Assembly (NCBI GenBank): GCA_963626805.1
Contig: CAVFXS010000017.1
Location: forward strand, 1-64,000
DNA length: 64,000 nt
Source of the DNA: CAG-632 sp963626805
GTDB taxonomy: Bacteria; Bacillota; Clostridia; Lachnospirales; Lachnospiraceae
Direction: 5' to 3'
A model generated the notes under the pieces. It was not told the DNA's origin. It saw only the letters and a program-made list of their open reading frames with translations, and ran no database searches. Position 1 is the first letter of the stretch. Each line of letters starts with the position of its first letter. Shown here in pieces: positions 1 through 8,124 of the stretch. Made by a program: the position numbers and the translations under genes.

Positions 1-79
1 TGGCGGAACTGGCAGACGCACAGGACTTAAAATCCTGCGGGACTAACCTCCCGTACCGGTTCGATTCCGGTCGCCGGCA
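1..79 (+). tRNA. tRNA-Leu (anticodon UAA), 5' truncated by window edge
   Basis: The window opens at tRNA position 8 (TG linker), so the seven bases of the 5' acceptor strand lie outside. The D arm, a TAA anticodon in the loop between GGACT and AATCC, a class II variable arm (GCGGGACTAACCTCCCGT) and the T arm (ACCGG/CCGGT) are all readable. The 3' acceptor CGCCGGC is followed by discriminator A. The long variable arm supports leucine. It is the first of three closely spaced tRNAs. Confidence 0.93.
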
Positions 80-87
80 TTTATTAT

Positions 88-160
<73 letters not shown>

Positions 161-184
161 TTTAATTTTATAATTTATATTTAT

Positions 185-257
185 GCGCGAGTGGCTCAGT
201 TGGTGGAGCACGACCTTGCCAAGGTCGGGGTCGCGGGTTCGAGTCCCGTCTCGCGCT
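185..257 (+). tRNA. tRNA-Gly (anticodon GCC)
   Basis: Complete cloverleaf. Acceptor GCGCGAG pairs with CTCGCGC, discriminator T. The anticodon arm CGACC-TTGCCAA-GGTCG carries GCC, and the T arm is GCGGG-TTCGAGT-CCCGT. A T-rich run follows at once. The discriminator U is usual for glycine tRNAs. The antisense strand gives a tempting but spurious open frame. Confidence 0.96.
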
Positions 258-465
258 CTTTTTATGGGGCTGTCGCACTAAGTAATTAGCACGCAGTTCC
301 TTTTTCATGCATAAAAGCAACTGCCGGGCCTCGAAAGAATCTGGCAATCGGTGCAGGCGACAGCGCCCGCCGGACGCCGGACACCCCATTGCGCATGAGA
401 AGAGAATTTCGCGTGAAGCTGGCATAAATCAATAGATTTTAGGTGTCGAATTGTGAAAGTCCTAG
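258..465. other. Non-coding spacer with an IS-like end and a GC-rich patch
   Basis: No believable gene. A GGGGCTGTCGCACTAA string near 265-280 resembles terminal repeats of some clostridial insertion sequences, but I find no matching inverted copy nearby, so at most it is a remnant. The stretch 320-385 is visibly richer in G and C (GGCGACAGCGCCCGCC) than the flanks and may be a degenerate repeat or part of a lost element. Confidence 0.35.
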
Positions 466-494
466 TTGTGAAAACGAGAGGCGTGTGTTAGAAT
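466..494 (+). promoter_or_regulatory. Sigma-A promoter of the chemoreceptor gene
   Basis: TTGTGA (466-471), 17-base spacer, TAGAAT (489-494), about 40 bases before the start codon of the chemoreceptor. Confidence 0.65.
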
Positions 495-536
495 AAAACT
501 ATGTCAAGGGTAAATTGGTTAAGGAGGTTATGACAT

Positions 537-2084
537 ATGGAGAAGATAGCAAAGGTACAAATGACAGCAGACCAGTTCCGCAGGATCAATCGGTATACGC
601 TAACGATTTTGGCAGCGATTAAGGTTTTGATGATCTTGTTATCGATATTACATTTAGCTACAAGTAATTTTAATGGTCGGGATATTGCAGTAATTGTGAC
701 TGTAGCATTGATGCTGGTTGTGGATCTGATAGGATATGCAGTTGCAAAAGAGAGTAAGAAAGCAATGCAGATATTCAGTGTTGCATGGATGATTGCATTC
801 GGAGCAGGCGTTTTCCTTGCAGCAACGGATCCGATCATTTTATTGTTCCCGGCATTAATTGCATTGATGCTTTATCTGGATCCGAAAGCCGTAGCATGCT
901 CCATCGTATATTTCGTTTTGGTTTACATAGGAAAGTGGGTCACAATGGCAGTGAAAGGTGAGTTGACCAGAGCAAATCTGGATTCCTCAGTTCTGGAGGT
1001 GATTGGTCTGATTGCGGTATGTTTCAGTGCATTTGCGGTTACAAGGCTGTTGCTGCAGTATATTGCGGAGAGTCAGAAGCAGGTGACAGAACAGGCAGGA
1101 AAGCAGCTGGCGGTTGCATCAAATGTTGAGGCGACAGCAGGTGCGATCAGTGAGCGGTTTGAGGATATCACGAATGAACTGGTAGAGATTGTACGGCAGG
1201 TAGAAAGCAATAATCAGGCAATTTCCAATATTGCAGAAAGTACCGAGGCGACAGCAGAAGCGATTCAGGGACAGGTAGGTATGACCAATGATATTAAGCA
1301 GTGTATTGATGTGACTGCGCAGAATGCAAACGATATTATTGATATTACAGATAAGGTATATGATGTAGTCAGTGAAGGTATTGAAGCTGTAGAGGGGTTA
1401 CAGGAGCAGACCGGCATGGTGAATGAGCAGACAGAGGAAACTACAGAGGCTATCCAGAAACTGGCGGAGAATGTGGATGAGGTTAACAGCATTACAAAGG
1501 CAATCCTGGATATTTCCAGCCAGACGAACCTGCTGGCACTGAACGCTTCTATTGAGGCGGCCAGAGCCGGAGAGGCCGGAAAGGGCTTCGCTGTTGTTGC
1601 AGATGAAATCCGGAATCTTGCAGAGCAGACAAAAGCATCGACTGAACAGATTACAACAATTATTAATGATCTGACGGCAGTAACGAGAGAGTCTATGGAT
1701 AAATTGAAGGTTACGGTTGATAGCGTACAGGTTCAGTCAGAAATGGTTGAGAAGGTGAATGCGAGCTTTATGGAGACCTGCAAGAATATTGATGAACTGA
1801 AGGATTATACAGGAAGTATTTCAGACAACGTAGATACTGTAATTAATGCCAATAATCACATTGTTGACAGTATCAGTCAATTGTCAGCCAGTGCAGAAGA
1901 GGTATCAAGCTCTTCTGAAGAGGGCATGGCAATGAGCAATGTGATTCTGGAGAAGGTTCAGGCATTTGCAACTGCGGTGGAAGAAATGTCCGATATGGTA
2001 GGAGCATTATCAACGTCTGTTGGAGCAGGATTAGAAGAATGCCTGGGACAGGCGGAAATGGGAGAATCGGGAGAGGATGCGTAG
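537..2084 (+). CDS. Methyl-accepting chemotaxis protein with six-helix membrane input domain
   Basis: Transmembrane chemoreceptor that controls the CheA/CheW signalling array. The first about 175 of 515 residues are almost entirely hydrophobic, with roughly six helices separated by very short loops, and there is no extracellular Cache or four-helix sensor; the signal is therefore probably sensed within the membrane or at its surface. A long coiled coil follows, with the conserved hairpin tip around residue 325 (ISSQTNLLALNASIEAARAG, then GKGFAVVADEIRNLAEQT). No HAMP domain is obvious. GGAGGT at about 521-527 supports the ATG. CheX is encoded 8 kb downstream, so the organism is probably chemotactic. 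The ligand cannot be read from sequence. Confidence 0.93.
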   Translation: MEKIAKVQMTADQFRRINRYTLTILAAIKVLMILLSILHLATSNFNGRDIAVIVTVALMLVVDLIGYAVAKESKKAMQIFSVAWMIAFGAGVFLAATDPIILLFPALIALMLYLDPKAVACSIVYFVLVYIGKWVTMAVKGELTRANLDSSVLEVIGLIAVCFSAFAVTRLLLQYIAESQKQVTEQAGKQLAVASNVEATAGAISERFEDITNELVEIVRQVESNNQAISNIAESTEATAEAIQGQVGMTNDIKQCIDVTAQNANDIIDITDKVYDVVSEGIEAVEGLQEQTGMVNEQTEETTEAIQKLAENVDEVNSITKAILDISSQTNLLALNASIEAARAGEAGKGFAVVADEIRNLAEQTKASTEQITTIINDLTAVTRESMDKLKVTVDSVQVQSEMVEKVNASFMETCKNIDELKDYTGSISDNVDTVINANNHIVDSISQLSASAEEVSSSSEEGMAMSNVILEKVQAFATAVEEMSDMVGALSTSVGAGLEECLGQAEMGESGEDA

Positions 2085-2119
2085 AAGTATCTGAATACGG
2101 TCTGATATAGAAGGGACGG

Positions 2120-2156
2120 AAACGTATACACATGGGAAACTGGTGTATACGTTTTT
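2120..2156 (+). terminator. Intrinsic terminator after the chemoreceptor
   Basis: Perfect 12-bp stem AAACGTATACAC/GTGTATACGTTT around an 11-base loop, ending in a T run. Confidence 0.85.
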
Positions 2157-2267
2157 GCGTTTACACGCAGTCGAACTGTCAGCGGTTGAATTCAGGAAAA
2201 GATTGAAATAGCAGAGAAAACATAGTATAACAGACATAATCAGAGAAGAAAGAAGGATGGAACGAGA

Positions 2268-3590
2268 ATGTACAGAGAGGTATCAAAGCTGATTTTATAT
2301 CGGGATTTAGGAGAGGACAGTATATTATTTCGTCTGGCAGGTATTTTTGAGGATTTCGACAGGGGGATCTCGGATAAAGATAAAGCAGACCTTACAACCA
2401 GAATTTATGTGGAGATGAAACGGTTGCTGGATCTGTCAACCAGTTACGGATTTGATTCTAATCTGTGGCATAATTATCTCGCATTTCTGCTGATCACGAA
2501 TGAGAACTCATTCAGTATTACCTGTGAAAAGGTTGGTGCGAATGATGGAACGGTAAATACATTTGCAAAAAGCGATTTCCGGATTTTCAAGAAACTGTTT
2601 GCCTTTGATTTCGAACCGATTGAACAGGCACTGGAGATTGACTGCTTCTCGACTATTTCCAATTACAGGGCAATTGTGAAAAAGGAGCGGATGTACAACA
2701 AGAATGTCAGCGAAAAGGTGCAGGAAGTAAGCCGTCAGATTGAACAGGCAAAGGATGAAGAGGATATTTTCCGGATTGTGACGGAATTTTATAAGGCCTA
2801 TGGCGTAGGGATGTTTGGACTGAATAAGGCATTTCGGATCCGACATAAGGAGGACGGAGTAGAATTCTGTCCGATCAATAATACAGATGATGTTATGCTG
2901 GATGATCTGATCGGTTATGAGATACAGAAGAAAAAACTGGTTGATAATACAGAGGCCTTTGTACAGGGCAGAAAGGCTAATAATGTGTTGCTCTTTGGCG
3001 ACAGTGGCACCGGTAAATCTACCAGTATCAAGGCAATTATTAATGAGTATTACGATCAGGGTCTTCGAATGATTGAGATATATAAGCATCAGTTTCAGGA
3101 TCTGTCAACTATCATTGCACAGATTAAGAATCGGAACTACAGGTTTATAATCTATATGGATGATCTGTCATTTGAGGAGTTTGAGATTGAGTATAAGTTT
3201 CTGAAAGCAGTGATAGAAGGCGGTGTAGAGACAAAACCGGATAATGTGCTGATCTACGCAACCTCGAACCGTCGTCATCTGATCAAGGAGACCTGGAATG
3301 ACCGGGATGATATGGAGCATGAGAATGGTGGCGAGCTGCATCGTTCCGATACCATGCAGGAGAAGCTGTCTCTGGTGAATCGGTTTGGTGTCACGATCAG
3401 TTTCTCCAGACCGAGCCAGAAGGAGTATTTTGAGATCGTTAAACAGCTGGCAAAGCGGTACGATACCATTCATTTATCCGATGATGAGTTATGTAAGGAA
3501 GCGAATAAATGGGAGCTGAGCCACGGTGGTATTTCCGGCAGAACTGCACAGCAGTTTATTAATTATCTGGCAGGACAAAAAGAGGAATAA
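2268..3590 (+). CDS. DUF815-family AAA ATPase
   Basis: 440-residue protein of the DUF815 AAA-like ATPase family. Walker A GDSGTGKST lies around residue 244, after an N-terminal helical region of about 230 residues. A Walker B-like segment (RFIIYMDDLSFEEFE) and an arginine-rich sensor region (YATSNRRHLIKE) follow, then the family-typical segment with LVNRFGVTISF and SRPSQKEYF. The cellular role of the family is not established. An AAGGA-type site precedes the ATG. It ends 6 bases before nth, so the two are co-transcribed. Family assignment is secure; function is not. Confidence 0.88.
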   Translation: MYREVSKLILYRDLGEDSILFRLAGIFEDFDRGISDKDKADLTTRIYVEMKRLLDLSTSYGFDSNLWHNYLAFLLITNENSFSITCEKVGANDGTVNTFAKSDFRIFKKLFAFDFEPIEQALEIDCFSTISNYRAIVKKERMYNKNVSEKVQEVSRQIEQAKDEEDIFRIVTEFYKAYGVGMFGLNKAFRIRHKEDGVEFCPINNTDDVMLDDLIGYEIQKKKLVDNTEAFVQGRKANNVLLFGDSGTGKSTSIKAIINEYYDQGLRMIEIYKHQFQDLSTIIAQIKNRNYRFIIYMDDLSFEEFEIEYKFLKAVIEGGVETKPDNVLIYATSNRRHLIKETWNDRDDMEHENGGELHRSDTMQEKLSLVNRFGVTISFSRPSQKEYFEIVKQLAKRYDTIHLSDDELCKEANKWELSHGGISGRTAQQFINYLAGQKEE

Positions 3591-3596
3591 AGGACA

Positions 3597-4268
3597 ATGA
3601 CTAAGAAGGAACGTGTGACACAGATCGTTCAGATCTTGAATGAGACCTATTCAACAGAATATAAATGCTATCTGAATCATGAGAATGCATGGCAGCTGCT
3701 GATCGCAACGATGCTGAGCGCCCAGTGTACGGATGCCAGGGTTAATATTGTGACAAAGGATCTGTTTGTAAAATATCCGACGCTGGAGGCATTTGCCGAT
3801 TGTGACGTGAAGGAGCTGGAAAAGGATATTTATTCGACCGGATTTTATAAGAATAAGGCGAAGAATATAAAGGCCTGTGCCAGAAAGCTGATTGATGAAT
3901 ACGGAGGCAAGGTGCCATCCGATATGGATGCACTGGTAAAACTGGATGGAGTAGGACGAAAGACTGCAAATGTGATCCGGGGAAATGTTTATCATGAGCC
4001 GAGCATAGTGGTAGATACGCATGTAAAACGAATATCGAAAAAACTGGGTCTGTCAAAGAGCAATGATCCGGCAGTGGTAGAGCAGGAACTGATGAGGGTG
4101 CTCCCCAAGGAACAGTGGATTCTGTATAATATTCAGATCATTACACATGGAAGAACGATCTGCACAGCACGGAATCCGAAATGTGAGGAATGCCCATTGA
4201 AATCCGTCTGTCATGATTATGAAATAAGGCACAAGAAATCCCTTGCTAAGACTTCGGGGATTTGTTAA
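3597..4268 (+). CDS. nth: Endonuclease III (DNA glycosylase/AP lyase)
   Basis: Base-excision repair enzyme that removes oxidised pyrimidines and cleaves abasic sites by beta-elimination. The helix-hairpin-helix LDGVGRKTANVI (residues about 115-127) carries the catalytic Lys. The Asp of VDTHVKR completes the HhH-GPD active site. The C-terminus holds the four-cysteine iron-sulfur loop (CTARNPKCEECPLKSVC). At 223 residues it has normal length. It sits 6 bases after the DUF815 gene. Its 3' end overlaps the convergent minus-strand gene by 23 bases, so the two transcripts must overlap. Confidence 0.95.
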   Translation: MTKKERVTQIVQILNETYSTEYKCYLNHENAWQLLIATMLSAQCTDARVNIVTKDLFVKYPTLEAFADCDVKELEKDIYSTGFYKNKAKNIKACARKLIDEYGGKVPSDMDALVKLDGVGRKTANVIRGNVYHEPSIVVDTHVKRISKKLGLSKSNDPAVVEQELMRVLPKEQWILYNIQIITHGRTICTARNPKCEECPLKSVCHDYEIRHKKSLAKTSGIC

Positions 4269-4854
4269 GATATTCTCTAATAGAGTCTGCCTGCAGACCG
4301 GTAATGGCTTCCGCAGATTTGCGAAGGGCATCCAAAGCGGCAGTATTATCCAGTGTACAATAATAATCTGCCAGCATGTAATAGCAGCCGGAGATATCTG
4401 AGCCGATTCTGATACTGTATTCAGCAACCTGAATGGCTTCTTTGGTATAACCGTCTTCTAAGAGAATGCAGGCCCATTGATATAGGGTTCGGATCAGAAG
4501 CAGGAAATGTTCATCGCATTCCGAGAGGAATGCGAGATTTGCAATACCATATTGAAGCTTTAGATCGGTATTGGTATATGCATTCAAATTCAGAATCCTC
4601 TTGGTATCCAGATCGTGTATTATATTCTCACAGTGTCTGGATGATTCAGAGCTATCTGTACCAAAAGGGAGCAGCTCCAGTGGGATATAAATATAATCCA
4701 GTTGGGAGATATCCTGACGTCTGGTTTCATTTGCGGCAGCTTCATTTGCCCAGAACTGTGCAGAACGCTTTTCTGCAATCTTACGGTTGCGCTGGAGATT
4801 GTGCATAAGTATAAGACATACGATTGCAAATATTAAAATAAAAGGAATTGGCAT
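4246..4854 (-). CDS. Hypothetical membrane-anchored protein with helical repeats
   Basis: 202 residues. One N-terminal membrane segment (IPFILIFAIVCLILM) is followed by a charged linker and an alpha-helical C-terminal half (ILLEDGYTKEAIQVAEYSI, then CYYMLADYYCTLDNTAALDA) that reads like two degenerate TPR-type helical pairs. I do not recognise a named family. The start has an AAAGGAC site just upstream on the minus strand. It converges with nth and diverges from a 36-residue peptide gene whose start codon is only 33 bases away. It may be a small membrane-bound scaffold; function unknown. Confidence 0.6.
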   Translation of the reverse strand: MPIPFILIFAIVCLILMHNLQRNRKIAEKRSAQFWANEAAANETRRQDISQLDYIYIPLELLPFGTDSSESSRHCENIIHDLDTKRILNLNAYTNTDLKLQYGIANLAFLSECDEHFLLLIRTLYQWACILLEDGYTKEAIQVAEYSIRIGSDISGCYYMLADYYCTLDNTAALDALRKSAEAITGLQADSIREYLNKSPKS

Positions 4855-4887
4855 AATTTAGGTCCTTTCCGGAAAGAGGTAAATACT

Positions 4888-4998
4888 ATGTTTAACTTCA
4901 ACAATAAAAAAACAAAAAGAATTGTTTCTTCCATCATTGTTGCAATTATGATAATTGCTATGGTATTGGGCATCCTAGTTTCAAATATAAGCTTTTAA
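4888..4998 (+). CDS. 36-residue single-span membrane peptide
   Basis: Short frame with a good site (AAAGAGG, 8 bases before ATG). It has the layout of a small membrane protein: a polar, basic head (MFNFNNKKTKR) followed by about 20 hydrophobic residues (IVSSIIVAIMIIAMVLGILV) and a short tail (SNISF). Similar Lys-rich plus one-helix peptides are common and unnamed in Clostridia. It lies 33 bases from the divergent gene at 4854 and 125 bases before the VanW gene, which has its own promoter. Function unknown. Confidence 0.55.
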   Translation: MFNFNNKKTKRIVSSIIVAIMIIAMVLGILVSNISF

Positions 4999-5066
4999 GT
5001 AATAACAAAAACAGGATTTTAAAATATATTATCACATTTTCAGAAAAAACCAAAGTAATTCTTTCC

Positions 5067-5094
5067 TTGAAAAGCATTTGGAATGTGCTAAAAT
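5067..5094 (+). promoter_or_regulatory. Sigma-A promoter of the VanW operon
   Basis: TTGAAA (5067-5072), 16-base spacer, TAAAAT (5089-5094), 30 bases before the VanW start codon. Confidence 0.55.
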
Positions 5095-5123
5095 GGAATT
5101 TACAGGTATGGAGGATAAGAGGC

Positions 5124-6611
5124 ATGGAAATAAATAATAAGGGTTCGGTATATGGTCTGTTCTGTTTAATGGCAGCCCTTTTGATTTGCCTGACACCGCA
5201 GAAGGCTGCGGCAGAGGAGACAGAAGGAGATACCATTTATGACGGAATTTATCTGGATGATATTTCAGTCGGTGGTATGACATCGAGTGAAGCAAAGGCG
5301 CAGTATGAATCCTATCTGGAGACCCTGCGGAATGTAACCGTAGAGTTTGATCTGGAGGATGAGAGCTACAGTGTTCCGATGGCAGAGCTTGGGCTGGTGG
5401 CGGATGTAGATGCGGCAGTTGAGGAAGCTTATGAGTACGGAAGACGGGGAAATATCTTAAAGCGGTATCGTGAGATCACAGATGTAGCTAAGAATAAAGT
5501 AGAGATTCCGGTTTCTTTGAGCCTGAATGAAGAGCATCTGGTGGAGCTGCTGGATGAGAATCTGTCCGATTACATTACACCGGCAAAGAATGCAGGACTG
5601 GTATTTTCAGATGGCAGTCTGCAGGTGGTTCCGGGTGAGAACGGTAAGGAACTGAACACAGCCGAGACGGTTGAAAAGCTGAAGGAGGCTGTATCTGCAT
5701 GGTCTGTCAATGAGACTGAGACCGTGATCCGGATCGCAGTCGTTACCAACGAGCTTGTGCCGGAGCACAGCTCAGAGGAACTTGCATCCGTAACAGATGT
5801 GCTGGGGTCCTTTGATACCCATTATTCGGCAGGGGATCCATCCAGAAATAATAATATTATGAATGCGGCAAATAAGATCAGTAATATGGTTGTTTATCCG
5901 GGTGAAGAGTTTGATACCATGTCACATCTGCTTCCGTTTACAACGGCAAACGGCTGGAGCTATGCAGGTGCTTATCTGAATGGTGAGGTTATTTCCGATA
6001 TCGGTGGCGGTATCTGTCAGGTGTCTACCACCTTATACAATGCGGTTCTGAATGCAGAGCTGGAGGTGACAGAGCGGTATCCGCATTCCATGGCAGTCGG
6101 TTATGTACAGCTGTCAGCGGATGCGGCACTGAATGAGGGCACCAAGAATTTCCGGTTTGTAAATAATACAGATAACCCGATCTTTGTATATGCCTATGCA
6201 TCAGGTGGCACCATGCATGTATCGATCTATGGAAAAGAGTATCGGTCAGCGGGGCGGACAGTTGAATATAAGAATGAGATTTTGGAAGTGATTCCGGCAG
6301 GTGATCCGATTCAGACGGTAGACGAATCACAGCCGGCTGATTACCGTGAGGTAAAGCAGACAGCACATACCGGTTATCGGGCAAGGCTTTGGAAATACAT
6401 ATATGAGAATGGTCAGTTAGTGGATAAGATTCTGGTAAATACCAGCACCTACAACTCATCGCCGGAACGGGTAGTGATTGGTAATCCGGAGGCAGCTACA
6501 GAGGCACCACCGGCAGAACCGGATACCTCAACAGACACACCGGGTGAACCGGCATCAACAGAGGAACCAACTACGGAAGCCCCGACTACGGAAACAGAGG
6601 CACCACAATAA
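5124..6611 (+). CDS. Exported VanW-family protein
   Basis: 495 residues from the ATG that follows GGAGG (5110-5114); an in-frame upstream ATG lacks a site. The N-terminus is a signal peptide or anchor (GLFCLMAALLICLTPQKAAA). A peptidoglycan-binding-4-like region covers roughly residues 40-230. The VanW domain lies around residues 240-390, with the family hallmarks YPGEEF, YLNGEVISDIGGGICQVS and TERYPHSM. The tail (about 45 residues) is rich in Pro, Thr and Glu, as in wall-spanning linkers. The family is linked to cell-wall functions, but its activity is undefined despite its name from vancomycin clusters. It is first in an operon with the next gene (15-base gap). Confidence 0.85.
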   Translation: MEINNKGSVYGLFCLMAALLICLTPQKAAAEETEGDTIYDGIYLDDISVGGMTSSEAKAQYESYLETLRNVTVEFDLEDESYSVPMAELGLVADVDAAVEEAYEYGRRGNILKRYREITDVAKNKVEIPVSLSLNEEHLVELLDENLSDYITPAKNAGLVFSDGSLQVVPGENGKELNTAETVEKLKEAVSAWSVNETETVIRIAVVTNELVPEHSSEELASVTDVLGSFDTHYSAGDPSRNNNIMNAANKISNMVVYPGEEFDTMSHLLPFTTANGWSYAGAYLNGEVISDIGGGICQVSTTLYNAVLNAELEVTERYPHSMAVGYVQLSADAALNEGTKNFRFVNNTDNPIFVYAYASGGTMHVSIYGKEYRSAGRTVEYKNEILEVIPAGDPIQTVDESQPADYREVKQTAHTGYRARLWKYIYENGQLVDKILVNTSTYNSSPERVVIGNPEAATEAPPAEPDTSTDTPGEPASTEEPTTEAPTTETEAPQ

Positions 6612-6626
6612 CAGGAGGCAGAAGCT

Positions 6627-7631
6627 ATGAAGGCGGGAAAGATTACGGAAGTACAGTGCAAGCGTTCTGTTCTGAAGCGGATACCTTCGAATGCAGAAAG
6701 GCTGATACAGGGTTCCGGAATCGGCAATGATTATGCGGCCTGGACAAGCAGGACAGGGACTCGACTGGTAACTGCAATGTCAACGATTTCATTTGATACA
6801 GCAGAAGCAGAAAAATATGCATTCTGGAAAGCTGTAAATAAGCTGGAAACCAGTGGTGCAGTCACAGGGGCGGTTATGGTAAATCTCATGCTACCGGCAA
6901 GGGGCGGAGAGGAACGGATCTGCAGGATTGTGGAGCATATCGCAGAGCTATGCGGGACTTATGATGAAGAATATCCGATTTCTTATGCAGGCGGACATAC
7001 AGAGCTGTTGGAGGAGCTGCGTGCCCCGATGATTACAGTAATTGCATATGGAGAGCTGGAGGGTAACGAGGAGGCATGGAGCATTCGCAGGGTGCAGCCG
7101 GGAGATCAGATCATGATGATCGGTACGACCGCACTTGAGACAACTGCTATGTTAACGGCAGATCATCTGGAAGAGCTGAATCAGCGGTATGCGACAGGGT
7201 ATCTGGATCTGGCGAGAGCAATATCCGAAAACTTATCCTTGCATAAGGCATTTAAGGTATGTAGGGAATTTCCGGTAAAGTATATACATGATGTTTCGAC
7301 CGGTGGGGTGTTTGCAGCCCTGTGGGAACTGGGGGAAGGTGCAGACTGTGGACTTAAGGTCCGGTTGAAGGATGTTCCGATTCGGCAGGAGACCGTAGAG
7401 GTCTGTGAGTTCTTTGACCTGAATCCATATATGTCCCTGGGGGGAGGAAGTGCACTGATTGTGACAGAAAACGGCGAAGAGCTGGCAGACGCACTGGTGC
7501 AGACAGGGATTCCGGCAACTCTAATTGGACAGACTGCAGATAATAATGATAGAATTATAATAAATGAGGAAGATACAAGATATTTAACACCACCGAAGGG
7601 TGATGATATATATAAAATCTATAGAAATTGA
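6627..7631 (+). CDS. AIR-synthase-related (PurM/HypE/SelD fold) protein
   Basis: 334 residues with the two-domain organisation of the PurM/ThiL/HypE/SelD superfamily, ATP-dependent enzymes that activate amide or acid groups. The N-terminal half includes YAGGHTEL, reminiscent of the GGHTE/GGDT segments. The C-terminal half contains VKYIHDVSTGGVFAALWELGE (typical C-domain HD-TGG-GG-A-E pattern) and GGGSALIVTENGEELADAL. It is too divergent to be purM, selD or thiL. It lies between vanW and an lrp-type regulator in a tight operon, which hints at an amino-acid-linked role. Substrate unknown. Confidence 0.7.
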   Translation: MKAGKITEVQCKRSVLKRIPSNAERLIQGSGIGNDYAAWTSRTGTRLVTAMSTISFDTAEAEKYAFWKAVNKLETSGAVTGAVMVNLMLPARGGEERICRIVEHIAELCGTYDEEYPISYAGGHTELLEELRAPMITVIAYGELEGNEEAWSIRRVQPGDQIMMIGTTALETTAMLTADHLEELNQRYATGYLDLARAISENLSLHKAFKVCREFPVKYIHDVSTGGVFAALWELGEGADCGLKVRLKDVPIRQETVEVCEFFDLNPYMSLGGGSALIVTENGEELADALVQTGIPATLIGQTADNNDRIIINEEDTRYLTPPKGDDIYKIYRN

Positions 7632-7641
7632 GGTAAGCAAG

Positions 7642-8124
7642 ATGAGAACAAAAATCCTGAATCTGATTGAAGAAGATTGCAAGTTAACTGCAAAAGATAT
7701 TGCGGCGATGATCGGTGAAGACGAGGCGGCGGTCGCGGCGGAGCTTGCAGCGATGGAAAAGGAACATGTCATCTGTGGCTATACTTCTATTATTGACTGG
7801 GATAAGACGGATAATGAGTTTGTAACCGCTCTGATCGAGTTACGGGTAACGCCACAACGAGGTGAAGGCTTCGATAAGATTGCAGAGCGTATTTCAAACT
7901 ATCCGGAGGTAGATACAGTATATCTGATGTCTGGTGCATACGATTTTGCTGTGATCATAAAGGGTAAGACCATGAAAGAGGTATCCCTGTTTGTGTCAAG
8001 TAAGCTTGCACCAATGGAAGCGGTTGTCGGTACTGCAACCCATTTTGTATTGAAGAAATACAAGGAACACGGAGTAAAATTAACGAATAATTCAAAAGTA
8101 GAAAGGTTAGCTGTAATGCCATGA
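7642..8124 (+). CDS. Lrp/AsnC-family transcriptional regulator
   Basis: 160 residues. An N-terminal winged helix-turn-helix (LNLIEEDCKLTAKDIAAMIG onward) is followed by a RAM ligand-binding domain (VDTVYLMSGAYDFAVIIKGK). I chose the ATG at 7642 because GAGG overlapping the previous stop lies at the right distance; a longer in-frame ATG at 7600 would sit inside the previous gene. Its stop overlaps the start of the next gene (ATGA), so it is translationally coupled to the aminotransferase and probably regulates this operon in response to an amino acid. Confidence 0.9.
   Translation: MRTKILNLIEEDCKLTAKDIAAMIGEDEAAVAAELAAMEKEHVICGYTSIIDWDKTDNEFVTALIELRVTPQRGEGFDKIAERISNYPEVDTVYLMSGAYDFAVIIKGKTMKEVSLFVSSKLAPMEAVVGTATHFVLKKYKEHGVKLTNNSKVERLAVMP

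Noticed and set aside
168..425. 85-codon minus-strand open frame
   Set aside because: Its C-terminal part is the antisense of tRNA-Gly (the well-known false DSNPRP-type translation), and it has no ribosome site.
5067..5123. Upstream ATG extension of the VanW gene
   Set aside because: It includes the promoter boxes and breaks the signal peptide; the ATG at 5124 has GGAGG.
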